Below are positions 47,934-59,955 of a DNA stretch of 64,000 nucleotides, one piece after another. The notes under the pieces are model-generated. The model searched no databases. It saw nothing but the letters and a program-made list of their open reading frames with translations, and was not told where the DNA came from. This DNA is from Ulota crispa (Eukaryota > Streptophyta > Bryopsida > Orthotrichales > Orthotrichaceae). Each line of letters starts with the position of its first letter. Position 1 is the stretch's first letter. The position numbers and the translations under genes were made by a program. The stretch spans positions 7,564,817 through 7,628,816 of the forward strand of contig OY987249.1 in the NCBI GenBank assembly GCA_963920765.1. The letters are read 5' to 3'.

Positions 47934-50900
47934 AGGACCAAGCTACTATAATACATAGTATGTACATTGCTATATAACTGGCATTTGCTACCAACAAGAA
48001 GTTTTTATTTGGGATCTTAACTACCTCACTAGAACAGCATTGATTTGTATTCTAAGTTCTTTGTTGATCTCAAATGTAATAAAAGTGTGGATGCACTCCA
48101 AATACAAGAAAAATATCCTATATAGTACTAGTCGCAAAGGGTTGCCTTGTCCTTTAGGGATTAAACGCCGAGCTGGTCATTGCGACCAGCTTGGCTCCAA
48201 AGATTCTTTAGTGATTCTGCAATGACTACAGTGATTTTGCAATGATTCCCAGTGGTGTCACTACTTCACTGATGTGGCAAATTCCCAAGGATTATAATTT
48301 TGTTTCCATGGGACCTAAGACCACTTTTGTGAATCTTCTCACAATTTGGGTTACCTAAAATTATGAGTACATTTGGTGAGGTTTTTTTTGCCTTCTATGA
48401 TGCACCGTGTGCTTATGATCACTTCAGAAAAAAAATCAGAAGAAAAAGTTATTTTTCCTAGTTGCTAGAAAGTTTTTTTAGAGCCTGAGGACAAAAAACG
48501 TCCTCCTCAGCATTTAAGGGTTAATATAGGTCATGTTGTCACACTAATGTTAGGAACATTGTCGGCGACCTGTGTGTAGTTATCACAAACAAAAACTGAG
48601 TTTTTTTTGGTGGGGCGGATGTGTGGAATAACGTTCCTTATATGATTGCACAATGAAACTTTAGAGACTCATTTCAAATGATAAGGTAAGAGGCTCAAAT
48701 TTTGAGTGGGCATTTTGAATGGACCATGTAGGGGTCACAAAAATAGTGCACACATGTTCTTAAATGGATCACATTTTCTATGTTCAGAAATTGTACTTGT
48801 GTATGCATTGTTTTGGGAACATAAAAGAGTGACATGAACCACTCTTGAGTGTGCTTATTGGTCATAATTGTGTTCCAATTTGTCTTTAAGTAAAATAAAG
48901 ATATATGTCATACTAAAGTAATTGAATACGTGTTCTCAATCATGATTTGAGTATTTGAATATGGAATGGGTGCTTGCACGCTTTAACCCCTAAACGTCCA
49001 AAGAGCCCAATATGGCCAAAGGAGGTGCTTGGAAGTGTGAAAGTATACAAAAGAGGCATTTTTAGCTCAAATTTTGGTCTACCACTCAAGTCCAAATGGA
49101 GTTGCTAGCTTAAGAAAAAAATTCTGATTGGCTTGTTGGTCCTTGAAGCGCCTGCTTTGTTCTAGATTCTACATGGAATTTGGAGAATATTCTTTTTTTT
49201 CTACAATAAAGAGAAGAATGTCTTTGGGCAAACAAAGGGGGCTGCTTAAAGAGCGGATGGGATGGGTGCTCTCATGTCTTGTATTGTACAAGGGAGAAGT
49301 TTGATGATGTGTCATTTTTTTTTCTTGATTTGGGCATAGTTTTTATAGCTCTAACGTAAGGAGTTAGTGGAATCTAGCTACTTTGAGTGACCATATCTTT
49401 TGGAGTATTTTTCCATTTGTGGAGTTTTTTTTCCATCAAGTATAGCAAGACACAATCTCATGGAATCAGGTATTAGGTAAGTTGTTTTTTTGAGAAAATA
49501 TTACATGAAAGTCCAAAATCCATAGTTTGAATTGTTGCTCAAATTGGAAAATATGAGATTCTCAACAGTGGGGATTTTGCAGATTTACTTGGATTTGAAA
49601 TCAAATTGGTTTAAAACACTTAATTTATACTTGGGTATAGAATGACCAATTTGGATTATGTGATTACTTGTTCAACTTTCTAAAAACTTGAGGAAAGTGT
49701 TGAAGGTTTCATGTTGGAGTTACATAGTGCTTATCTAAAAATAAGCAATCTATGGTATACCTAGATTTAAGTTCTGAAACAAACACCTTGTGTACATAAT
49801 GATTGTATGAGGTTCATGATCGAGATTGGGTATACCTACCTTATGCCTTGCACACACTTTGCGCTGAATTTCTCTTAATTTTTAGGTGACATTTCAATTG
49901 ACTTTTCATCCTTTCTTTCCTTGTCTTTTTCACTTCTTTTGTTCCTTTTTGGATTTCAAAATTTGGGTGACAAACAAACACCCAATGCTTAACATCTAAT
50001 GCTTTGCAATAGAGGATTTTGAGTTGATAAGCATTTTTAAAACCCTGTGAAAAATAGACAATCCATGCTTATTGATATAGATAGAGGTTGTGACAAAAAG
50101 ATGCACTCCTTAATCACACCCCTCTCACGCACTTAGTGCTTCACTAAATCTGAAATTTAAGATTAGATTTGTTGAAAGCTCTAATAATAGGGTGAGAATG
50201 TATTGGATTTAGATTGATGGTGGACTTTTAGTGATTTTAAAAGCATTTTAATCATGATTTGATGCTTTAGTTTAATGATTTTTTATTAACACTTACCCTA
50301 ATTTGATTCATGTCAAGTTTTAGTGCATTGTGTCCTTCTTTCTATCTACAGGAGGCTTGCTTGAGTTCATGCAATTTTAAGCTCTAAAAGGTAGTTAAAA
50401 GCTAAAAAAATTGTTGGTGGAAGACTAAAAGTTGCTGAAAATAGCATATTTGATGGTGCAAAACTACATTTGACATGGGTTAAAAGCATGGAGTTGGAAT
50501 AGTCTACTTTTCAAAATTTAACACAAATTGTCCCCCTTTGTAGGCTTGTAAAATGTGTAATTGGTTCTAGATTTGATGAAAATTTGATTATTTTGGAAGG
50601 ATTTGAGTGAGGAGTGGATCTTTTTGTCCGCACCTCTATATCCAAACATTGTTTCACATGGAGTCAAATTTGCTATAAAATCTACTCCACAAATTATTTC
50701 AAATTAGTGCACAATTTTGAATAGTGCAAGAACAATAATTTGCATAGTTTTTGTATAATTAGTATGAAAAGTTTGGCATGGCTCTTGTTCTTGTTTTCCT
50801 GATAGGGGTTTGACCATGACCTTTCATCACCCCTCAAGTAGTAACTTTGGTGACAAAGTCTTTGTAATGCAACATCCTTCACACATTCTCTAATTGGACT

Positions 50901-51469
50901 ATTTGCTTGCAAAATCTCCTTGGAAGGTTGGCTATTTGAGTCTTACTATTTAAAACACCATCCAAGATTATGCTATAATCCACAATAAAGTGAATTAAAC
51001 TAAATTACTAAGAATTAATTTATAAGTGCTTCTTGCGAATTCACCTATTTCTTAAATTGATACAAGTTAGAGTTATTAGTGCAACGTGCAATAAATAAAA
51101 CAACTTGATTACTAATCATGTTAAGAATACCGTTGTACATACCAATATTTTTCAAAACATGTTGAAACAAAAAGATTGAAATTGCATCTACAATTGACTC
51201 GGGATTGAAAATTAATGATTTTTATTTTATAATTTTTTCCCTATGTTTGTAAGGTTGTGGTGGTTCCTAAAGATGTTTGGGAAGGACATATCTTTAAATT
51301 TAAAGTTGAGGAATCAATGCTTGAATTCAAATAGATAGTTTTTAAAATCAAAACAAATTTCACAAGTTATTTCAAGTAGTGCCACACCTCTTCACAATAG
51401 TTTGGGTGAATTTTCCAAATCAGAATGAAAAAATGGCATACCTTCCGTCTTTACTCTTTAATTGGGATT
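47934..51469. other. AT-rich intergenic DNA with scattered element ends, no gene
   Basis: At 47940-48170 the sequence resembles the TTAA element of receptor kinase intron 1. Isolated ends are TTTAAGGGTTAA at 48513-48524, TAAGGTAAGAGGCTC at 48683 (family F-like) and TTAACCCCTAAACGTCC at 48983. I could not pair these into complete elements. From 49.1 to 51.4 kb I see only AT-rich sequence without coding signal or RNA gene. Confidence 0.45.
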
Positions 51470-53270
51470 TTAACCCCGAAAGGACCAAGCCCCCTTTTTT
51501 TTTTGTCAAAATCACTAAAAACTACCACTTCTAGGAGATGATTAAGAAGGTCAGCTTTTTTTGTTTGTTTTGGGAAATCCAACCATAGGATCTTGCCTTA
51601 GACTAGAAGAGGTACTTGTGGGAAAAAAATCAGCTCATTCTAGATGGGGAGGAGGGAGATATTTACATCTAAAAGTGAAAAAAAAAAAAAAAAAAAAAAA
51701 TGTGCTATCCAAAAAATTCAGAATCCTTTGACCACTCTTATGTGAAAACAATTGCTCTTCACAAAGTTGAGGTTTAATTTTTCCATGTAGAAGACCAAAT
51801 TAGGCATGTGTAGGAGAATTTTCAAATCAATTGGAACTATACAACACACTCAGGGAGGTCACTTGCAAAAAAAGTAGAAACTATGTGCAATAAAATATAG
51901 GGTCCATTATGTTAATTTTGGGTAAAATTTGTAAAAAAAATACATCTAATATAAGGTGGTCTAATAGTGGAAAACATGATTATATATAATATAGGGTAGA
52001 CAATAAATGATAGAATTATGTAAGCCGTAGATGTAAAATAGCATAGAGAAAGAAGGTTAGTAGTGACTAGTGAGTACTTAGGGTATAGGGTGTATGGTAT
52101 AGGGTTTGCAGCCATGGGCTTCAGGGTTCATTCAACAAGAACAGAAAGTACATTTTACTATCCAAAATTTGTGGATGGATGGATGTCACCAATCGCTTGG
52201 TCATCACTGGAGGAGTGGGTATATATATGTAATGGTTGTAGTATTACTTTCTGGACTTGCCTTGCATTGCTATGGGGATGCTAATGGAAGTCAGAGTTGT
52301 TTGAAAAAAAAATCTTGCATGTGTGCTTTGTACCAGGGTTTGGATTTGCAATGGCATACGCTAGGGTTTGATTTTCCGATATGAACACTTGGATTTCAAT
52401 AGCATTTGAAGCTAAAAACTTAGGAAACAAAATGCATATAACAAATAGAATGATTTACAAGGAATAACTACGGTATAAGGAAAATAAAGGATTGTAAGTA
52501 ATATAGGGTAGCTTAAAATGACCCCTTGGAAAAATTATAAGTACCAATATGGTACATTTAACCACTAACATTTACCTTTATTTTAAAAAATGCCATGTCT
52601 TATATCTTTTTGACAAGGTGAATAGCCCCCATTTAAATAGGTCATTATCGCAGGTGTATGCAAAATATAAGAGGGAGTGATCTCCCCAAGATAACACATG
52701 GGAAAAAATAGTAAGTAAGAAGAAGTAGAGAATGAGTCAAATCACTAAATTGTTGAGAATTTAATTATTGAAATGAAAAATGCAAATCCCTACGGTTATA
52801 ATGTTGTAATAAACAATCTCCTTCCTTTGGCTTAGTTTTTTTTTCCAAAATGTTGAAAATTGTGGAAAATAAAAGACTTCAAAGTTTATTTTAGAGTAGA
52901 AGATCCGTAACTACCCACAAACTAAAACATCTCATAACTTTCATCTCATTAATTGACATGGAATGATTCAAAGCTTCTCACATATTAAAAAATCTAAAGA
53001 ACCAATTTCAGATTTTTATTTTTAAAAAGTGCAAATTTCAAAAAAAAAATTGGGCTATCCGGATTGCCCTCCCTCCACTGGGCAGAATAAATTCTTGCAT
53101 AACTTCTTTGTAAAATGTTGAAATGAGGAAAAAATTAGATGCCCACATAGATATTTGAATTCTACATATTCTATAAAAGTTTCAAAAAATTACACAAATC
53201 GGTTTAGCCATAGGTCCATGCTCAAAATCCCAATTGTTCCTTGAAGGGGCAACGGTCCTTTAGGGGTTAA
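51470..53270. repeat. TTAA-flanked piggyBac-like element, family A (copy 4, interrupted)
   Basis: The left end is TTAACCCCGAAAGGACC and the right end GTCCTTTAGGGGTTAA. Removing the insertion at 51849-52690 leaves about 950 bp that aligns with the complete family A copies. It contains a run of 23 A at 51678-51700. Confidence 0.8.
51849..52690. mobile_element. hAT-like non-autonomous element, 842 bp, inside family A copy 4
   Basis: The ends CTCAGGGAGGTCACT and AGTGATCTCCCCAAG form a 15-bp inverted repeat with two mismatches. Flanking ACAACACA (51841-51848) and ATAACACA (52691-52698) match at 7 of 8 positions, as expected for an 8-bp hAT target duplication. The uninterrupted family A copies read straight across this point. 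No transposase is visible inside. Confidence 0.65.
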
Positions 53271-53604
53271 CCATTACTTATCATTCTCCTATATGGAGCC
53301 ATTTAGTGGCCAAGCCTTCACAATGAGGCATCCTTCAAACAAACTCTCTAGTTGAACTATGTGCTTGCAAATCTCCGCAAAAATGAAACCACTCAAGTCA
53401 TACAACTTGAAACAATGTTTAAACTTAGTAACCTACCATATATTAAATTCACTTAACTATATTGTAAAGTATTTAATTTGTGTGCATTGCAAATTCACTT
53501 GTTTCTTCAAATTAGTGCAAGTTTGTATTATTAGTGTGGGACAGAGTAACAAAAGTAACATGTGTAATATACTACACAAAAATGTGCGTACGGTATTTTT
53601 TTGC

Positions 53605-54552
53605 TTAACTCCTAAAGGCCCAAATAGTGTTTTTGGCAACATAGCAATTTTGAACAGCTCATTACAAGTGGATTTTTCATTTTTTTTCTTTAAAATTTTC
53701 ACATAAGGTTTTCTCAAAGAGTAGCTTCAAGGCTCAACAATTTTCATAACTTTTGACTACATTTTTCAGAAGTTATTGCATGATGATATGTCATTTTCTC
53801 TTGTTTGGAAGTAGCCTGAGCAGCTCATAAAACTTCTTCAAAAATATCATTTAATTTAATTTAATTTTTGAAATTGGTTCTTTAGATTTATATGTACTTG
53901 GGAAGCTTTAAATCATTCAACTTTGATCATTGAGATGAAAGTTATGATGAGATTCTATTTGCAAGCAATTATGGATTCCCTAGTCTAACTAAAAACCTTT
54001 TGGGTCCTATGTTTTACTCAAATTTTAATATTTTGGGAAAAAAAGAAGCCAAAGGATGTAGATTTTTTATTAAAAAATTACAACCATTGGGGATTGGCAT
54101 TTTAATTTTTCATAATTAAACTCTTCACAAAATATAATGCTTTGAATCATTCTCTACTTCTTTCTACTTACTACTTTTTTCCTATGTGTTGTACAATTCC
54201 AAATGATTTGAAATTTTTCAAGTGTGTACCTAATTGCCCTAAAGAATGAATCCAAAAATCACAACCATTTTATATATTTTTTCATACAAGTATGGCCTTC
54301 TGAAGTACAACTGCCTAGGCTTTTGCAAGGACAAATAATGGCTTTTTGTTAGTTAAAACTCAATTATCTAACAATCTACATGGCAAAAATTTTTGATTTT
54401 TTTTCTATATCTGTGGATACTAGTGTACTACAAGAAATTATGGTTAGATGTGTCCAAAAATGATTTTTATCTAAAATTTGGTACTTGTTCTAGAAATGGC
54501 AGTTTTGGAGTAGTTTTGGTGAAAACATAGTCTAAAAGCCTTTAGGGGTTAA
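53605..54552. repeat. TTAA-flanked piggyBac-like element, family A (copy 5)
   Basis: The left end is TTAACTCCTAAAGGCCC and the right end AAGCCTTTAGGGGTTAA. The length of about 948 bp matches copies 2 and 3. The interior includes the shared GGAAGCTTTAAATCATTC and TTGATCATTGAGATGAAAG stretches. Confidence 0.75.
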
Positions 54553-54608
54553 AAACAAACAAAAGATTATAGTAATATGTAGGTGGATGGAAATTAGAAA
54601 TTTCTCTT

Positions 54609-55002
54609 AGGTAGGGTGCTCCTAAACTATCACTTTAATAGCAATTCTAGATTTTCATGGGCTTTCAAGACATTGGGATTTTTTGTCTAATATTTTTGTC
54701 AAAGAGAAATGGATGTCAAATGTACCAAAAAAAATTCATACTTTTTGAAGCATTTTTGAATTGTTGATGAATTTTCAAAGTTCTTTGTAGTAAACACCTA
54801 TTTGTGACACTAGGTCTTCCACAAAGTGTCCCCTTGCAACTTATGAAGAGATGAAGTGAAACCAAAAAATATGATTGGCTCTTGCAATAGAATTCACCTT
54901 TTCTTTTATGACTTGAAGAGATCCATTCAAGGACAACTTCATAACAATGCAACCTATGGGACAATTTATGTGAAAGGGTTGCTTTTAGAGCACTCTACCT
55001 TA
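54609..55002. repeat. TA-flanked MITE with AGGTAGGGTGCTC ends
   Basis: TAGGTAGGGTGCTCC at the left and GAGCACTCTACCTTA at the right are inverted. The ends resemble families E and F, but the interior is distinct. A related interior (TTCAAAGTGCATGTGTC, CCTAGACCTTCCA) lies at about 15290-15480. Confidence 0.6.
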
Positions 55003-55988
55003 GAGCATCTCTTGCAACCCTCCAAATGTCCAAGTCCCTCCATTTCCTCTTTATCCATTTTAGGGGGAATGGCAACTTGTATCCCCAATAGTGCAACTCA
55101 CTAAGTATCATGCCAACTAATCACAAGTCAAAGAACTTCCAAAAGCAATAGAGTAAGCTATGATCACCATAAAATATAGCTTGTAGAAAGTTTAGAGGCC
55201 TCCTTCAAATAAAACATATTTGAAAAGGGATGGTAAATGTAGAGGCCAACACCACTAAAATTAATTGCTTTTCATCTAGAAAGGAACGGGGCCTGAACAT
55301 TTGGCGGGTGGTAGGAGACGCTCCTATAGATGTGCCCTGGTTACATTCATCAATTGTGCAAAGTCAACATTCTTGGTCCATACAAGGGTCACAAGAACAA
55401 ATATAAAACCAAAGCCGACCGCTAGTTCAATGCTAGCTGGTCAAAATGAGAAAAAACTGTTTGCAATTTACAAACTTCTACTAAAAACCGGTCAAAAATC
55501 ATTAAAAAAAAACTTATAGTGTGAAATAGAGAAAATAACCGATAGAGCTCTTGATAAACCAGTTCAATACATGAATTGAATTGAAGAAAATCTACCGAAA
55601 AATCTCAAATATTTCCCGGACCCTGATGGGAACGTGGAAGCGTGAGTGAGAACATGAGAACGTGAGTGATAACGTGGGAGCGTGAGTGGGAGCGTCCAGT
55701 GTATGGATAACGGCCCTTCGTCTTGGATAACAGGCTGCGTCTTCAACGACCCCGAACTCAGACACCGAGCTTGGACTCGAATTGTGCAAAATCACTGCAG
55801 TGGCAGCTCGAGAAATCGAGCGAGAGAGACATCGACAGCGACAGAGACCACAGCAATCCTGTCTTCCTTGCAAATTTCCATTTTTTACTCCATTTTTAGG
55901 GCAAGAGCAACTCTGGGATTAAGCTTTCCGTGCCCCATGAATGGGGCCTTGTGTTGACTTCCACGCTTTCAAGGGCACCTCCCCGGCC

Positions 55989-58839
55989 ATGGCTATGGCG
56001 CCCGCCGGGTCTCTCTGCGTCGCCGTGCAGCGGTGCCACCCTGCTGCGCACGGCATGATGCACAGCTTCCGGTACCTGAAAGAGGCGCGGCTCTGGAGCT
56101 CGGCGCAGCAGCTGCGCTCTTCTTGCACCAGAAGCTGGAGCGAGGTTGCGTTGTCCAAGCACCGGGCATGCGGCCCGATCATGGCTACGGCGAAGATAGC
56201 CGCGGGCGAAGGTGAGTACGAATTCGAACCTTTCTTAGATTGTGTGGCCATTGGTGTTTCCCTGGGAACGAGCTATTGTAGAATTCGCGTTGTGATTTGG
56301 AGCTGCAGTGTGATGTAGTTGTAGAAAATGATCATGGAATTGCATCAATGGCGTGAGTTTCAGGTCGGAATGCGAAATTCGGGTGCGCCATGCAGTAATA
56401 CGAGGGTAGGCGTTGTGCCGATTGCTGAAGTCATAGGTGTCCTTATCGCGATAGGATTAGGGTTATTCACAATGGCGTCGTTTTATCAAACACAAACAAG
56501 AGTGTGGAGACATTGCATAAGTTGCAGGAAGCAGTGCATTTTCTGAGGTTCTTTTAGAGACCGCTCTTATCAGTGTCAGTCTGGAGAGTTTGAAGCCGTT
56601 ATTAAGAGGAGGATTATGTATGCAAGCTTAGGCGTTCAAAGTGACAATGCATCTCGTAAATCAGCTCTCTGTGGTGTTACTATGGCTCCGTTGTGCTTGA
56701 TTTTCAAGCATATTCAAGGGCGTGGATGAATGTTTTCAGGTTCTACACTAAATATTGCGTTTAGATTGCCTCGCACTAATTTCTCGACATTTCACACTAT
56801 ATGAGTACTTCCTGCAGCTATTGCTACAGTAATTTCGTCAAAAAGCACTGCGTCTAATATTTTTTAAATGGCATGTTAACAACAACGAAGTTGAGGAAAG
56901 ACAAATTAGTAGTTTTAAGTCATAAACCATGTGAAATCCAAGTATTTAGAGAGTTGCATGTACCTCCAAGTGGCCAAGTAATGAGTCATGAGGTAACTTA
57001 CTAGGGTAAGGCAACCTAATTGTCAAGGCAAGCTAAATGCGATATTCAGTGTAGGAGTTATAAGAAGCATTACTTTTTCTCAGGTTCTTAGAATCCGCTC
57101 TGGTCAGCATAAACCTCTGAGCCTTTTAAACCTACATCAATAAAGAGGATGCTGTCTTCGAGCTGAAGCGTTGTGAGTCACAATGTATCTCATGAAAGGA
57201 CTCTCTAGGGTGTCATTCGAATTGGATTTGTATTGGAGTTGTTTCCATTTCACGGCAGTGGGATCCATCTAGTTCGAATATCTCAGAGGGTCTCGGTTTT
57301 CGAGTGCCGTGGTCTGGAGGACACCAGATTCGAAATCAAAGTTCAAATTTCATGTGTAGCAAATGGAGCGGGGTTTAGGGTTTATGACGGTGTTAGCGGT
57401 TCAGGATGAACGTGAATTTTGATCAATGTGGAGTTGTATGTTATATATGGAGTGTATCCGGACTTTGCATTGGTCCAAATGCACTCCATATATAACATAC
57501 AACTCCACATTGATTGAAATTCACGTTGTGTGTTTTAATTGCACTTGTTATGCTGTTTTTGACTGATAATATGTTTGGTGTGTGAGGCAGTTGGTTCGGA
57601 AGAGGGTGGGCAGTACAGCGAGAAACCTAGTGTTGCAACAAGTCCTCCAAAGCCAGAAACGGCCGAGTCGAAACCTAGTGAGGAAGCAAATGCTGCAGCA
57701 AGTCCACCAAAGTCAGAAGTGGCCGAATCGAAACCCATTGAGAAATCTACTATAGAAAATTCTACTGAAGTGAAACCTACCATAGAGAAACCTAGTGCCG
57801 AAGCAAGCCCTCCAAAGCCAGAAACAGCCGAATCGAAACCCGTAGAGAAACCTGTCGTAGAGGAATCCAGTGCCGAAGGTAGTCTTCCAAAGCCAGAAGC
57901 GGCCGAACCGAAATCTAGTGAGGAACCTAAAGCTGCAGCAAGTCCTTCAAAGCCAGAAGCTGCTGAATCGAAACCCACAGAGAAACCTGGTGCGGCAGCA
58001 AGTCCTCCAAAGCCCAAAGTTGCTGCTGCAGGGGGGGCAAAGAAGGCAGGAAAGGCAGCAAAGGCAGTTGCCAAAGCCCTTCCGGAGGCAATGGCGGAGG
58101 ACATCATTCCCAAACTGACAGCCTCGTTAGAGAAAGAGAGAGGTATATCAGACTTGGAGATCCAATTTGTCGACAATCAGGTACCTGGGATGTTACCATG
58201 TGTAGACACCTTGCATTTTCGTACTTATGAAATATTTGGATATGTTCTGGGAGGCAGTTCTATTAGAATTTTGAAAAATTGAAAGTCCTTTTATGTAGAA
58301 GTTTAGCTTATGTCAACTTGATCTGGAGTTACTGGGGCACAACCTTCCAATATTAAATCACGCTGAGTTGGTACTAAAAACATTTGCAAGCAATATTCAA
58401 TCTGACGCAAGATTCCTTTGTTGGCTTGCCAGCTTCAGGGCAGCTTTGTTAAGAATCAAGTGCCCTACAATTTCTGGGCGTATTTTCCGGACGGGAAACT
58501 TGAAGGTATGAAGTTGCAATGTGTCCCCGTTCGTGCAACTTACAACTCTTTTGCATGCATATCTTTACAGTATTTCTTCACATAGAAAATAGTGATCTAC
58601 GCAGAAAACGCTTTCACTTGCTGTGGTTTATGAGCTTTGTTGTGTTCCTGAGAACGTTTCTTTTTGCCTTTTTTTCTTTCTTGATTGGAGCAGGATCAAG
58701 AGGCTTCTCATTATCCTCGCATGGATCTCCTCCAAGCACAGTGGAGCCATTTCTAATTGATGAGAAAATATCATCCGAGCTCGTAGTACAGCAAATCATT
58801 AAGCGGCTCTTTGCTCAAACGCTTTTAGCCACGAACTGA
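55989..58839 (+). CDS. Plastid-targeted Pro/Lys/Glu-repeat protein with DUF2996-like C-domain, 4 exons
   Basis: Exons are 55989-56211, 57591-58180, 58433-58505 and 58694-58839; they are in frame and give 343 aa. Residues 1-74 are an Arg/Ser/Ala-rich, acid-poor transit peptide shared with the downstream IleRS gene. Residues 91-217 hold about six imperfect 20-22-residue repeats built on SPPKPETAESKPxEK, probably disordered. An Ala/Lys-rich linker follows. From about 239 to the end comes a compact domain (ISDLEIQFV, PYNFWAYFPDGKLEG, GFSLSS.GSPPSTVEPFLIDEKI, KRLFAQTLL). That domain resembles, from memory of the family, cyanobacterial DUF2996 proteins, which also carry Pro/Ala/Lys-rich N-termini; the function is unknown. 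Exon 3 could also start at 58439 (alternative acceptor, dropping Leu-Gln). An open in-frame extension to the ATG at 55941 exists in both paralogues, but its start context is weak. Confidence 0.8.
56746..57051. mobile_element. TA-flanked element in intron 1, absent from the paralogue
   Basis: The ends CACTAAATATTGCGTTTAG and CTAAATGCGATATTCAGTG are inverted, with TA at 56744 and 57052. The corresponding place in the IleRS intron (about 61312) reads straight from CAGGTTCTA into AGTCATAAG, an empty site. Its right half also occurs at 1420-1640, where the GGCAACCTAATTG unit has expanded into a tandem array. Confidence 0.8.
57410..57525. repeat. Hairpin MITE, family B (copy 2, intron 1), absent from the paralogue
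   Basis: The arms GTTGTATGTTATATATGGAG and CTCCATATATAACATACAAC are inverted, continuing outward to ACGTGAATTTTGATCAATG and its complement. The matching site in the IleRS intron (about 61655) lacks it. Copy 1 is in receptor kinase intron 17. Confidence 0.85.
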
Positions 58840-59515
58840 TGCTTGTTCTTTTTGTATTTTTATGAAGTTCCAGATTGTCCAACAAATTCTTCTTTTCTGA
58901 GTCTCCAATAATCCAGTAGCTGAGCTGGTGAGTTTTACCGTGTGTGTGTGACTATTGGCAAATTGCATGACTAGAGGAACACCAAGTGTTGGAAATGGGT
59001 AATCAGTGAGTAGCGGGTTGCCTTGGAGGTCTTTTGTAAAGTATTGTAAGTGACTTGGAGCTCAAGCGTGAGATAAGTTATTGAAGCTTGTGTAATCAAA
59101 TTATTGCCAAACTGGAAATTTTTCCTTGAAGTTGAGATAAAGCACACGTCATAATTATTTTCCTCTCAAATTTATAAGGTGTTTGCGTCATATTCAAATT
59201 GCACATGTTGCATGATATTACCTTCTATGTATGTATCGAACATCATTCATCCCAAGATGAATGAATTAAAGCATTGTTCATCGATCAAGCCTTATTTCTT
59301 CAAAAGAGATGAATTTGAGAAAAGCATCCCAAGGTCTCAAGCCCTTGGCAACAATGTCCAAATTGACTAAATATGTCTAAATCAACAAAAAAAATCTAAA
59401 TTGATAAATAATGACCACATTGACAGTGTTCCCTTGTTGTGCTCTAACATTACACCCTTAATTCCCTTACCAAATATTGGGATTAAAGCCACCATTCCAT
59501 CTTCTGCCTTTTATA
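58840..59515. other. 3' flank of the DUF2996-like gene, no further gene
   Basis: This stretch includes the probable 3' UTR and then AT-rich sequence with only short frames. I see nothing else supportable here. Confidence 0.5.
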
Positions 59516-59955
59516 GGGAATTGATATGTGCACACAGGGGGTTGATATTGCACACCCCCTTGGGAGGTAAATTGTAGATTTTTACCATCAAAAATTTGAA
59601 TTTGAGAGGTAAATTGTAGATTTTTACCATCAAAAATTTGAGTTTGAGAATTTTGAATTCAGATTTGGACTTAGAGACTATGGTTTACTCTAGAACCATA
59701 CAAAAGTTTGCAATTGAACAACATCCAATGAAAAAGTTTATCTTTTTTACGAACAAAAATAAAAGTAACACTTTTTTCCCTAACTAAGCTTTTTCATTGA
59801 GTGTTATTTAATTGCAACTTTTTTTTATAATTCTAGAGTAAACCATAGTCTCTAAATCCAAAATTGAATTCAAAATTCTCAAATTCAGATTTTTGATGGT
59901 ACAAATCTACAATTTACCTCCCAGGGGTACCCCCGGTATGCACATATCAATTCCC
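59516..59955. repeat. Foldback MITE, family D (copy 5)
   Basis: The ends are GGGAATTGATATGTGCACA and ATGCACATATCAATTCCCC. An internal direct duplication of about 44 bp near the left end (59565-59650, AGGTAAATTGTAGATTTTTA twice) is absent from the other copies. It lies between the two duplicated genes. Confidence 0.75.

Larger units (their letters stand above)
55688..57612 (+). repeat. Tandem segmental duplication, copy 1 (promoter, exon 1, intron 1, start of exon 2)
   Basis: Homology to 60280-61748 begins in the promoter (ATGGATAACGGCCC) and runs through exon 1 and intron 1 (GATTTGGAGCTGCAGTGTG, CGCTCTGGTCAGCATAA, GGGTTTAGGGTTTATGACG). It extends about 20 bases into exon 2 (GTGGGCAGTACA), after which the two genes are unrelated. 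Two transposons inserted in this copy make its intron 386 bp longer. Confidence 0.9.

Noticed and set aside
57535..58176. 213-aa minus-strand frame rich in Phe, Gly, Ser and Ala
   Set aside because: It is the antisense image of the Pro/Lys/Glu repeats of exon 2 of the DUF2996-like gene, whose plus-strand frame splices correctly on both sides.
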